This document shows positions 1 through 10,909 of a stretch of DNA of 64,000 bases, in pieces (position 1 is the stretch's first letter; each line of letters starts with the position of its first letter). Origin of the DNA: Mya arenaria (Eukaryota; Mollusca; Bivalvia; Myida; Myidae); contig NC_069124.1 in the NCBI RefSeq assembly GCF_026914265.1, positions 74,400,765 to 74,464,764 of the forward strand, in the 5' to 3' direction. The notes below the pieces were generated by a model. It saw only the letters and a program-made list of their open reading frames with translations. It was not told the DNA's origin and searched no databases. Both the position numbers and the translations under genes were made by a program.

Positions 1-1851
1 GAAATATTTGTATTTAACTTATTTATGTTGTTGCTGTATATGCCTTTTCGACATTTAGTTGTTGTTATTTTAAATTGTTTTATTTTTGTAATATGTATGT
101 ATTAAATCAATTGAAAATACCAAATAATATATGTGTTTGTCCACAAGGACAATGGTCTTCTGGACTGAGTATCGTTTTAGAGGGCGCTGTGGCTTTATTG
201 TTATTAACGCTGTTAAAGGACTTCGGATATCTATTTAAATTTGCCGGTCATCATTGTGAAAAATCAACTTTCATAATCATATTCTTCTATTGCATCTGTT
301 TTATTGATATAGTTTTTTTTAGGCTATGCAAGATTTTAAATTAAAAAAAAAAGGAAAGGACTTGTGGAATTTTAATTCTAAAACAATGGTTTCCACTATA
401 CGCTATATATTTGAAATCATTTCTATTTAAGTCAACATTGTCATTTCTATGTAAATACTGTGTATACTAATTTAAATGTCCCCATGTCAAAAGTCCTAGA
501 CACACTTTCGTTCTCGGCCAGTGGCTAGGAATATACTGCATGGTTAAATATGTTAATATATCTACACATATAATTTATAAACAGATGCATACGATATATA
601 TTTATAAATCATTTAACTGTTATAATTCTAAGCATGCAATCATCATTCTTCAGAGCATTGTTGAAACAATAATTATTATCGTGTGCCTTTTTCTAATCAT
701 GCATGTAAATAGTTCCAGTATTGTATATATGTGTTTTATTAATAGACATATGTATATTTATGAAAACTATATAAAAAACATATTGAGCTTATTTCTGTCA
801 TTTTGGTGATATTTGAAATATACATCAGTGTGCTGTAATCAACTGAAATTAAAGGTTGTCCATGGATGTAAAAAACAACAAAACATTTAACACTTTAGTA
901 AATACAATGAATATATACATATATGCACTTAATTGCTTGAAAACGAACATAAAAAATAGGCAACATAATAATGTTCAAGGTCCTTCAGAATTTCAGTGCT
1001 AATAATTTGTTTCCGATATTATGTGACCTCGAGTCATAAAAGAAAACTCCCTCACCTATGATATTTTAGAATGAATTTTTGAAAAAAAAGCTTTGTCCAT
1101 TTATTAAAGTTATATAAGAAAAACAGACAGAATTTAAGGGAAATTCTTAAAGTTATTTGCAGAATGGGGTAAAACTAATGTTTCTCTAAAAAAATCACCA
1201 GTGGCAGAACATTCATAAAATCTAATATTTAATTAAATCATTCTGTTAGGATAACATTTCAACGTTTTGGGGAATTATTCTGAAAGTGGTGTTGGACATA
1301 TAAAGTGCTCGTACATTGTGTTCAATATTTCATGTGGATTCATTTCTGGGATTAAGTATATTTTGAAAATGAACATACTCCTTAACTTAAGTTATTTACA
1401 CCCAAGTATTTCTCTCTCTTTTTTGTAAAACTGTTAATAAATAAACTGCTGTTTAACATGTGTTGGTTGCCTTTCTTGTTTTGTGATGATTACAACTCAC
1501 ACTATCTGAATAAAGTGCAGTGTGACTCGGGTCAGAAGAGTAGATATATCGTCATGCATTGACAGATAAGCAAATCCTTCTAGAGCACCAAGATGAAAAA
1601 AAATCTATTTTTTTGTCTTGTTATTATGTTACGTAGGCATTATTGATGGATCGCGATGGAGTGACTGTGGTATGTACAAGTAGATTGAATATGGAGGTTT
1701 GACATTGAAGTGATCCCAGGGTTATCAGAAATCTGAATTTTGACCTTTTTCTTAATAAAGCTGCACGTTTTGGTGTTCTTTTTTCATATAATCTTTAGAG
1801 CAAGACTTCAAAGTTAAAACTGATTTTTTCACTAGAAAAATAATTTTACCT

Positions 1852-2175
1852 TTAAAGATGCACTCTCACAAATTGACAGTTTTGACCTTTTTTTCCTTTT
1901 TTGGTTGTCTCAGAATCAGCTTATTTCGGCATCAGTGCCTTCAAGTCAGTCATATAAGATAACATAGACCAGATCTCAATTGTTTGATTAACTTTGAAAA
2001 ATTTCAGTTTTCTTAAAGCGTTAGTTATGCTTTTAGCTATAAAACATCAATTTCCAAACGTAAATATGTAAACTGCGATCTGCTCTTTTGTCAGCAGTCC
2101 TATATCACTGGTTTCCAGACATTTACTCAAAAAGATACACATAACAAAAATCAATCTGTGAGAGTGCAGCTTTAA
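1852..2175. mobile_element. TTAA-type MITE, copy 1
   Basis: A 324-bp element with TTAA at both edges and inverted termini AGCTGCACTCTCACAGATTG (left end with small changes). The other copies are 16246-16573 (same insertion, duplicated), 22051-22402 and 59448-59788. TTAA target duplications are typical of piggyBac- and Kolobok-type transposons; no transposase is present. It lies just upstream of the GM2-activator-like exon 2. Confidence 0.75.
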
Positions 2176-2293
2176 CATTTGGAACTTCCTGTTTTCATTC
2201 CTTTTTATATATATATGTAATTGACAAACGTGTTTTTTCAATGGTGGCCTTTTATTGAGCATTTATACGTCACTTCTGTGCCTCGAAATGCAG

Positions 2294-3860
2294 CCTTGAA
2301 CAAGACAACGGCTGCGCTGACGTTCGACAAGTTTAACGTGTGGCCGGTTCCAGCGCACATGCCGGGGGAGCTGCATTTCTCGGCGGACCTGACGGTGAAT
2401 CGGCCGCTCCCCCACCTGTACGTGGACGAGGAAGTGCATGAGGTCATCAGGCACTACCTCTTTGAGCTGCCCTGTTTCCGCGCCGGCGTCGGCACATGGT
2501 AATGATGTACTTATTTCCCCAAATTATCAAAGCACTGAAGGGCCAGAATTCACCATCAAATCAGCGGTTCGGTACGATCCGCTATGGGTATTGAGTGATT
2601 TTGTACGGACTCGTGTTTATAATTTGGACAAGTACTTATAATAAGTAAAAAAAGTTATAAACCAAATTACACAACTTGTTTGCTTGTATAATCGGACCGA
2701 AAAAGGAACTTCCAAATGCCTTCTAAGTTATCAGCTATTCTGTCTTTTCAGTTCTGACCTTGACGCGTGCGAGTACAATACGATCGATGTTCCTGCGATC
2801 TGGGAGCGTTTCATGTTCTACCGAGAGCTACTGCCCGGTACCAAGTCTGTAGTCATCCAGGACGAAGTGATCACCCTCTCCGCCCTGCCACCCGCACTCG
2901 CCGCCATGGAAAATGTGGGAAAATATACATGCATATATTTCTCTTAGACTATGTCTATCCTGTTAGGATATTTAAGTCAAATACTGTAGGAAAAAATAAG
3001 GATATACATAATTTACATTACCATACAAGACATTCAGACTCAAGATGACATTTTGTACAAAAGTCAATTGGTGAAAAGAACACGACCAGAATGCCATTTT
3101 GCACTGAAGAGACTTGTAATTTACACTGCCTGGTTGGCGGCTTCGAACACTTTAAAGAGGTGCATATATACTTTAATACTTTGATTTAATTGGCCGGTGG
3201 AAGTGTAACCATAACATATAAGGATGCTTTGTGGGTTATTTGCCCGCGTTTTTTGTAGTTAGTTCCGCGTGATTAGTAAAAGTAAAGTCGGTCTCTTTGA
3301 TGTATGAAGTATATCACAGGCCATAGACTTTGCACTTGATTTGAAACTCAATCGTTATTAACACTTCAACGATTGTGAAGAAAGATATACTAACTTATTG
3401 TGTGGCACACCAGAGAAACCGCCCCCCCCCCCCCCACACACACACTTGTCCGACTTGTAGACCACCAACCAAACTCACATGCGCCCAGGAATCGAACACA
3501 AGTCGCCTTGGTGAGAAGCGAGTGCGCTAACGACTGCGCTTACCGGACAACTCATTAAGTGGATTGGGGCTGAGCTAAAGCCACGCTCATTCGATGCTTC
3601 AAAACCTTGAAATGCTACGTTAATTTGCGAACAGAAGTAACATGTACATTCACAGATGGTTCCTAGCAACCAGATTTGTTCTTAAAACGTTTTACACACA
3701 TGTAATTTACATTTTTAATCATTCCTGTTTACAGCAGCAATACACAATCAAGTTGGAGTTTAAAGAATCGCCGTACGCCACGGATCACGTGGGCTATATC
3801 GAGTTTGACTTCGAGTTTGACCTCCCCGGATACACGGGACCCGCCGCCCCCGTCGGGTGA
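2294..3860 (+). CDS. GM2-activator-like gene copy 1, exons 2-4 (partial)
   Basis: Three exons are supported: 2294-2498, 2752-2914 and 3735-3860 (TGA at 3858). Phases agree at every junction, and exon 2 is 205 nt, the same length as in the intact paralogue at 25617-30640. The spliced protein shows ELPC, VGTC and DLDAC spaced like human GM2A (IPC, GSC, HFC), then a beta-rich C-terminus. This is the ML-type lipid-binding fold of GM2 ganglioside activator, a secreted or lysosomal lipid carrier. Oddities: no signal-peptide exon 1 is visible between 1 and 2293, so it lies upstream of the window or is lost; the cysteine expected in the last exon (HVGC) is tyrosine (HVGY); the exon 3 donor is a weak GTGGGA; and the stop sits at the duplication breakpoint beside a minisatellite. 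It could be a young pseudogene. Family assignment is fairly sure; function is not. Confidence 0.7.
3485..3555 (-). mobile_element. tRNA-derived SINE head
   Basis: On the minus strand there is a tRNA-like stretch with an A-box-like TAAGCGCAGTCGTTAGCG and a B box TGTTCGATTCC about 45 nt apart, plus an anticodon-arm-like TCGC/GCGA stem. It lies in intron 3 of the GM2-activator-like copy. The same element is at 24780-24845 in copy B, so it predates the duplication. The C-rich and CA runs at 3421-3446 are next to it. Confidence 0.6.
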
Positions 3861-3886
3861 CACCGGCGTGGCATGTCGTTTATTCC

Positions 3887-4335
3887 GCCGGGCCAAGATG
3901 GCAATAGTGAGAGCCGGGCCAAGATGGCAATAGTGAGAGCCGGAACAAAATGGCAATAGTGAGAGCCGGGCCAAGATGGCAATAGTAAGAGCCGGGCAAA
4001 GATGGCAATAGTGAGAACCGGGCCAAGATGACAATAGTGAGAGCCGGCCAAGATGACAATAGTGAGAGCTGGGTCAAGATAACAATAGTGAGAACCGGGC
4101 CAATATGGCAATAGTGAGAGCCGGGCAAAGATGGCAAAAGTGAGAGCCGGGCCAAGATGACAATAGTGAGAACCAGGCCAAGATGGCAAAAGTGAGAGCC
4201 GGGCCAAGATGACAATAGTGAGAACCTGGCCAAGATGAAAATAGTGACAACCGGGCCAAGATGGCAATAGTGAGAGCCGGGCCAAGATGACAATAGTGAG
4301 AACCGGGCCAAGATGACAATAGTGAGAGCCGGGCT
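3887..4335. repeat. 26-bp minisatellite
   Basis: About 17 tandem copies of a 26-bp unit (core GCCAAGATGGCAATAGTGAG) start 27 bp after the stop codon of the GM2-activator-like copy. Because 26 is not a multiple of 3, all minus-strand frames stay open, giving several overlapping low-complexity ORFs that are not genes. The array is absent from the copy B breakpoint. Confidence 0.9.
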
Positions 4336-4370
4336 TGAGTACAGTTTTGCTATACTTGCATTAGGAATAC

Positions 4371-4492
4371 TTGACGCTTGTGGACCATTCGGAACTCCAA
4401 ATCGTCTTTGATCGCATGGTAATGTACAAAGCCATTCGGAACTCCTCGGACATTTTCTATCGAAACAACCCAGATCAAGAACGTACGTGTTC
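4371..4492 (+). other. Exon-like open segment, unrecognised
   Basis: An open stretch encoding LVDHSELQIVFDRM and FYRNNPDQE ends at a plausible donor (AAC|GTACGT). The amino-acid composition looks protein-like, but I do not recognise a family and no partner exon was found. It could be an orphan exon, a transposon scrap or chance. The rest of 4493-4951 shows nothing. Confidence 0.25.
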
Positions 4493-4951
4493 GTACATAT
4501 TTTTATACGTACTTTTATTCTCTGGTACTGTCTCCACTTCGCAATTCATTCCATGCTACAACAGACCATCATAGCGAATATGTATTCAGTATTACGCCGT
4601 ATAAAGACTTATACCAATTATCATACAGGTCTTATATTAACAAAGTACAGGTAGTATTTTTCCAAAAAAGGAGCATGCTAAATTATGTTTGTTATTTCTA
4701 GTTCATTAGTTTTACAGATTCCAAAACACATTAACATATCAAAGCACTGAATGTATTGATTTTTATTGCAAAATATTTTAAATGGAAATGTCATAAAATA
4801 ATACACATTTGTCAGGGAAATTTGGTCACATATTGGGCCGATTGATCAGAAAGACGCCAAGTACTTAACGATGATATACTGATATATTTAAAAGTATTTA
4901 AAGGGGGCATAATTCAAAATACACAACATCGCCATGTCAATGCTGGAGCAA

Positions 4952-5212
4952 TGTTGTCATTGATATACTCAACGCTGTATTTTTAACATTGTTTCAACGT
5001 TTGAAGTCGCTTCAACGTTCAATTCTGATTGTTAAAAGTTTTTTTATCAAGCCAGCTCATCATTTATAATACAAAAAATGTCTTATACTGCTCACAAAAT
5101 TGAAATGACCTTGACATTTTTTGGTATTATGAATGATGAGCTGGCTTAATAAAAAAACTTTTAACAACGTTGAAACAAAAAAATACAACGTTGAATGTAT
5201 CAATGACAACAA
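4952..5212. mobile_element. Foldback MITE
   Basis: The element is a near-palindrome. Its ends read GTTGTCATTGATA and, on the other strand, the same with few changes, and an inner pair of arms of about 50 nt (5031-5085 against 5112-5165, containing CAAGCCAGCTCATCATT) pairs around a 26-nt loop. No coding capacity. Target duplication not clear. Confidence 0.65.
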
Positions 5213-5239
5213 GAGGTAATTATTAATGGTTGTTTCCCT

Positions 5240-5690
5240 GGGCAAAGGAAGTGATGGCAGTTGACGCAGAAGTGATGGATATGGATGTCACAGGTTGCTA
5301 AAAAGCAATTGGTTGATATGGATGTAGGTTTTTACTATGTCATTGGTTGCTTTAGACAAAGGTAATGCTAAGATTTGCATTGGTTGCTAAGAAAGTTATT
5401 GGTTGCTAAGGAAGTCATTATTTCCAAAAGAAGTCATTGGTTAATATGGATAAAGGTAGTTGTTAAGGAAGTCATCGGTTGCTGAGGGAGTCCATAGTTG
5501 ATCAGGAAGTAAGTGGTTGCTAAAGTAGTCATTGGTTGCTAAGGAAGTCATATGTTGCTAAGGAAGTCATTGGTTGCTATGGACGTAGGTTGTTGCAAAG
5601 AAGTAAGTGGTTGGTTAGAGAGTCATTGGTTCCTCAGAAAGTATTGCTAAGAAAGTCAGGGGTTATTAAGGAAGAACATGGATGATAGGG
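5240..5690. repeat. Degenerate ~20-bp minisatellite
   Basis: Irregular repeats of a core like AAGTCATTGGTTGCTAAGG, with many substitutions and small gaps, suggesting an old array. No ORF of note. From 5690 to 6280 I see no feature. Confidence 0.7.
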
Positions 5691-6280
5691 AATTTTCTGC
5701 TTGTTATAGATAAAAAAGTTGTCAATTGATACCAGTTGCTTTATTTGCCAGGCATTCGGATTTAAATGGTTTCGTGACATTTAGAGTGCTCAGTATTTGT
5801 TTAAAACCCAGAAAAAGTGTATCGCGTGTGTCTTTATTTTTCATTGAGTAGTTAATTTACACAAGGCACGGGTCTTTAAATTAAATAGAGGAAGAGTTTT
5901 GCATTTCCTTGTATCTTTCTAGAGCAGTTTTTCAATACGCCTGATATTAAGATGTGACTGGAATTGCGGCAACTTTGAACTCAAGTCAAGGTGGCGTCTC
6001 AGCTGTTCAAGCCAAACTGCTGTACTTGGGTGTGGGTATGGCTTCATCTACTGTAAATAAACTAACAGTTCTTGCATACTAAATTGCGACGTATGAACAT
6101 GCAATTTTCCTGCCCACTCCATCCAAGACGCTGGTTTTTGATCTACTCGGGATTATGTTTTATATGAATGATATAACTATAAATTATGTTTTATGATGTG
6201 TATGAATTTACTTACGACATTTTTCCTCATAATTTTTTTATACACTCACATTTTCTTTATATTATTCAAATACCAATACA

Positions 6281-6430
6281 ATTGAAATGGTTCAACGTCG
6301 GGTAATCCGTTTGGTGAAACATGACTTCTCCCTTTTCTCCAGTGTTACAAGCATGCAGGAAAGTCTGGGTTGGCGCTCACTCGAACTTCAAAGGCTAGAT
6401 TCGCGACTCGTAATGTTTTACAACATATAT
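6281..6430 (+). mobile_element. LINE reverse-transcriptase C-terminal fragment
   Basis: The frame at 6287 reads VQRRVIRLVKHDFSLFSSVT then LGWRSLELQRLDSRLVMFY. This matches the familiar tail of CR1/Jockey-group LINE ORF2 (VQRRAAR...SSVT..L..LGW..L..RR...RL..FYKI). It is a short 5'-truncated scrap that runs into an (AT)n tract at 6426-6440. It is not the same subfamily as the long LINE at 16675. Confidence 0.65.
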
Positions 6431-6844
6431 ATATATATATACTATTACCATGGGCTTGCTATTTTCCTATAATCTACTTTTATTTGTTTTGTATGAAAAA
6501 GACAAACTGCGGAAACTATACCATGGAAATAACATAACACATGTGTTCATTTAACATTTAATCTAATTTTTCAAGTGAAAAACAGCAACAATTTAACCCT
6601 AAGTATTGATAAACATAACATATGCAAAAGAAAGTGTCAGGCATAATCATGATAATTATCTAGATCTACAACCTAAGGAGAAAACTTAATCAATAACGGA
6701 TACATTTATCTACCAGGAAACCCAGTGTGTATCACTTAAATGTTATCCAATGCTAGGCATTTTATACAGAAAATGTGCTTTTGAAATATACTCAAAAAGG
6801 CTTTCTAAAGTGAAATTGTACGAAAAATGATTCCTTCAATTGAA

Positions 6845-6897
<53 letters not shown>

Positions 6898-7660
6898 AGG
6901 GAGGGAGAGAGAGAGAGAGAGAGAGATGCTGTATTATCTACACTACTCAAGCACTTCAATTGACGATGCATTAAATAACATTACTTCCCTTAATTCATAA
7001 ATTCTATCGCATGTATTGTGTACTATAAACCGATGTAGTACATTTTAATTTTGATTTTGTCAACCAGACTTCACCCAGTAAACATGTAATAAAAACAGTG
7101 TGTCTTTGCCTCACCCATCCGAATGAATACAACACATATTATAAGTATGCGTTTAAATCGCCGAAGCAAAACGAATGGAATCTATATAATTTATTTTATT
7201 ATTACATATTATGTAAAATAAGTGAAATGGTTATTGGTATACATACCATTATTTAAATGATAAGACGTCGTTCAGTATGTGTTTAAACTCTTCTTTTTTC
7301 ATTTTTCGCTGCCTAATCCTTATCAAGTCTGGTCAAATCACTCTGGAATTATAACTGTGGTAACCTCTGCTTGGTTGCCCTATTCATGTTCTTAGTTCCC
7401 CCATATTGGGAGAAAATACAAGGTCCGTCGCTAGGGTAACTGCTAGATCCAAAAGGCCCTGCTTATAAACTCAAAGAAGGCGATTAAGCACCTAGATATC
7501 TACCTAACCTGTATGGAATAGTTTCCACATACCTCCTTTAATTGTCCCGCATACATTAACTGCGAACTAACTAATTGGCTGCCATTCGGGTGGCGGAAGG
7601 GATAATTGAATTTTGTCTCGAACGTGTTTCTGACATCATGGCGTTCTCTTGGTTTAACAT
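6431..7660. other. Gene-free stretch with (GA)n
   Basis: Apart from a (GA)n microsatellite with a GGGA interruption at 6848-6926, I see no coding potential, RNA gene or repeat structure here. Confidence 0.6.
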
Positions 7661-8577
7661 TTTTATATCAATTTATGTCATCACTGCTTTTTTAATCATT
7701 TATAACAATGTTTGAACTTATGAATATGTACCCTCATTCGAATTATGCTGAAAAATATATATTGACATTCAAGCGTCGTTGATATCTTGCATCAAACTCG
7801 TCTTGTCTTTAATTTAACGAACCCTTAAAAATGACCCTACAACTGATATTTCCACCTGGGAAAAATAGGATCCTATTCTTCACAGCTGGGAAACATAAGA
7901 TCTCATTTGCCACACTTTTCGAACATATATGTCACAGCTCCTGGGAAGTTTGTGATCGAACCCGGTTTTTTATGTACCATGAAATCACATTCTTCACAGG
8001 TCAAAAATTGCATCATTTTTTTAACAAAAAAAGTAAATTTTACAACTGAGTCACATTTGTCACATATTACTATTTCCAGTATTGCAGATTTATTCTGTTG
8101 ATATACATATATGCGTATATATTCTAGTCATAAAGAATCGTTGATTATGTTGTTGTCGTTTATGTTGTTGTTGTTGCTGTAAGTTGGCTGCAGTTGTAGG
8201 CGCAGTGGCGGTTGTTGTAGAGATAGTCGTTTTATTTTTTTTTATGCTGTTGCTGTACGGGTATTAGTGGTATAAGTAGAAATAGTATTGGTTCTTGTTG
8301 GCACCGTGATAGTTGGTGTATGCCTAGTAAAGGTAGATGGCATTGTTTTGTTGTTGTGAGTTGTGTTGGCATAGACAGATGTACTGGAAAAAGTATTTCC
8401 AACGCTTTCAACGGCTAAATTTCGGGCAAGCAGTGAATACCGCAGTGCTAGAGCAGCTTTGGTTTAAAGATAATTCTGTTCCGAGCTTGCCTGATATCGT
8501 CGAGCATTTACGATAGTGTAACAATTCACCCTCGGGGACACAATCTGATCAAGATAAATATAGAGAAAATTTTAGTT

Positions 8578-9067
8578 TTAAAGGGACTGCACATCAGATT
8601 GGCACCAAAAAAAGTTTTTTTCTGTAACGAATCTCGGGACAATTGTTTAATAAAATGTTTTACTCGTTCATACCGTAAAAGGAATACAAAAAAAAACAAA
8701 AAAACAAAAAGGTGTCGAAGAACCAGTGTCGACAAAATTGCAGTGCAGCGTTGTATCCACTGAACTACGATGGCTTCGTCTAGAGGTGTTATATAAATAA
8801 GCTATACACCTAACTCGGTAATATCACGTTATAACATCGACTAGCCAATCACGCATAAGGAATGAATTCTATTAGGTAGACATACCCAGTAATCTTTTTT
8901 AATGGAAAAATACGAAAACACTGCGAACAATTAATTAGTTGTAAACTATGTGGTACTTCAGTTAGTAAGTTTCAATGCATTGTATACATCGATACCAAGA
9001 TTATGTCAGTTTTCGACAATTTTCTTTTTTTTACGCTATTTCATCATAGGGAGTACAGTCCCTTTAA
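8578..9067. mobile_element. TTAA-type MITE carrying a tRNA-like module, full copy
   Basis: 490 bp. TTAA plus AGGGACTGCAC at the left is mirrored by GTACAGTCCCT plus TTAA at the right. In the middle, on the minus strand, is a tRNA-like stretch (A box TAGTTCAGTGGAT; a decayed B box near 8710). A second copy at 62412 has the same module in the same place with a better B box, so the module belongs to the element rather than being a chance insertion. Confidence 0.7.
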
Positions 9068-9156
9068 TTAAGAATTGGTGATGGTGTTGTTGTTATTGTT
9101 GTTGTAGGAATATGTTTTATTGTTTTTGTATAAGGCGTAGTTTTAAGAATATTTTG

Positions 9157-9182
9157 TTGTTGTTGTTGTTGTTGTTGTTGTT

Positions 9183-9241
<59 letters not shown>

Positions 9242-9252
9242 TTTTTTCATGC

Positions 9253-9312
<60 letters not shown>

Positions 9313-9317
9313 CATCA

Positions 9318-9363
<46 letters not shown>
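9157..9363. repeat. Compound trinucleotide microsatellite
   Basis: (TTG)n, then (TTC)n, then long (TTA)n with small interruptions. It gives a spurious ORF of Leu/Phe/Tyr runs on the plus strand. Confidence 0.95.
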
Positions 9364-9364
<1 letters not shown>

Positions 9365-9864
9365 TTATTTTTATTATATTTTTATTTCTTTTGATTATTA
9401 CATGTTTTAGTATCAAATTTATCAAACAGCAAAATCTGTGAAGAATATGATTCTCTTGCTTACCACCATTTTGGTCAATCATATATGTCACAGTTTGAAA
9501 CTGTGAAGAATAGGATCTTATTTTTCCCAGAACTGTGAAGAATATAATCTGGGATTAATAAGGTCCTACAGCGCTCTCTTGTTTTGTTTTTTTTATCAAT
9601 TCATGTCATCACTGCTTTTTTAATCATTTATAAGAAAATTTGAACTTATGAATAGGTACCCTCATTCGAATTATGCTGAAAAATATATATTGACATTCAT
9701 GCGTCGTTGATGTCTTGCATCAAACTCGTCTTGTCTTTAATTTAACGACCCCTTAAAAATGACCCTACAACTGATATTTCCACCTGGGAAAAATAGGATC
9801 CTATCCGTCTTGTCTTTAATTTAACGAACCCTTAAAAAAGACGCTACAACTGATATTTTAACAG

Positions 9865-10481
9865 TGACGAGTTATCAGTTTTCAAATGCTGAAGTGATCA
9901 TAATTTAATGTTGAAAAGTTGCCGGGGTCAGCCTTGGCGTACTGTCGTATCAGCCATAAATAAGATACTACTGATAAAAATTAAATCACATGTTAAAAGA
10001 AATATTAAATGGCTTTGTAACGATGTTTTACAGTAGTGCCCAGACTTGTTTATTGTGGCGTTCACTGCTATCATGATAAATGTTATCTTAAAGAGGAAAC
10101 GGGCCGTACACCGTATAGTTTGTTGCATTTGATGTGTTTCAGATCTGACTGAAACGCAGCTATGTAACGCCATGAAACAAGCCGGTAATCACAAACTATG
10201 CAGAATACCTCGGTTGCATGTGAACATATAAACAACCAGTGTCGTGCATTTGCCATGTAAAAATGAAATATAAAAAGCATAGAACGTGTTATTCAACCCT
10301 TTACATTTAATAAAGTGGCTGTTTAAGCAAAAACGCAGTGAAAACTTTGCTTATGCCGGAAGATGCAAGCACTTTGGGTTTTGATGACGGTCATTCATTG
10401 GTTAACGTTTAGACTTCCTTAGTGTTTGTGGTACTTGTTTGATGGATTCGTCGTAGTCCTAGTGATTGTGAATAATAAAAG
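9865..10481 (+). other. GPCR upstream region, possible 5' UTR exon
   Basis: No coding ORF. The sequence AATAATAAAAG|GTAACA ends at 10481 with a good donor, and a good acceptor (GCTGTTTCAG) lies at 10864-10873 just before the GPCR start. A non-coding first exon ending at 10481 is therefore plausible. No TATA box was convincing. Confidence 0.3.
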
Positions 10482-10909
10482 GTAACATTTAAATAACATT
10501 CGGTATCTGTATAATGAAGTGTATCTGAAGAGATATATTATCACATGTATGTATTATTTTAACATTATATACTGCTAAATGCTTGCTAAGCACAACATGT
10601 TTATTTTGATTATAAATTTCTGTTAATGAAATATATATGAGTTATATACAAAACATTCAGTAAAAAAGAAAAAGTACAATGTATCCGCTGTTCATTTATT
10701 CATAATTTGATATGTTTTGATAGAATGCATGTATTTTCATTTCATACTTTTTCATCAAGCAATTAATTCTTAACTCAAATGTAAAGATGAATCCCAACAT
10801 GTAGACATTTAAATTGGTAAATATTAAAATATTCTGCATATTAAAGATAAAAAGGTATGTGACGCTGTTTCAGTCTTCAACTGTCAATAATAAGTCAGTA
10901 CATCCCACC

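Larger units (their letters stand above)
1..3857 (+). repeat. Segmental duplication, copy A
   Basis: This block is repeated, in the same order and orientation, at 13071-25143. The first bases of the window match 13071 onward almost base for base, the homology runs through the GM2-activator-like exons, and it stops at about 3857/25143, just at the stop codon of the exon here. The left edge may lie outside the window. Between 1 and 1851 I see no gene, only AT-rich DNA with matches to copy B. Copy A lacks three large insertions present in copy B, so it better preserves the pre-insertion layout. Confidence 0.9.
7665..9860. mobile_element. Inverted-ended element flanked by a 210-bp direct duplication
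   Basis: A block at 7665-7876 is repeated directly at 9592-9804, with a third partial repeat at 9805-9860. Just inside, sequences containing CTGGGAAAAATAGGATCCTA and ATTCTTCACAG (7856-7935) recur inverted at 9478-9560, so the interior (about 7831-9573) looks like a transposon with subterminal inverted repeats. No transposase ORF is seen. It carries the nested TTAA element at 8578-9067 and a large trinucleotide tract. Family unassigned. Confidence 0.5.

Noticed and set aside
2238-2454. Minus-strand ORFs opposite the GM2-activator-like exon 2
   Set aside because: They are shadows; the plus strand has family-level cysteine spacing and matching splice phases.
3729-4319. Several overlapping minus-strand ORFs (SHYCHLGPALTIAIL-type)
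   Set aside because: All come from the 26-bp tandem repeat in three frames.
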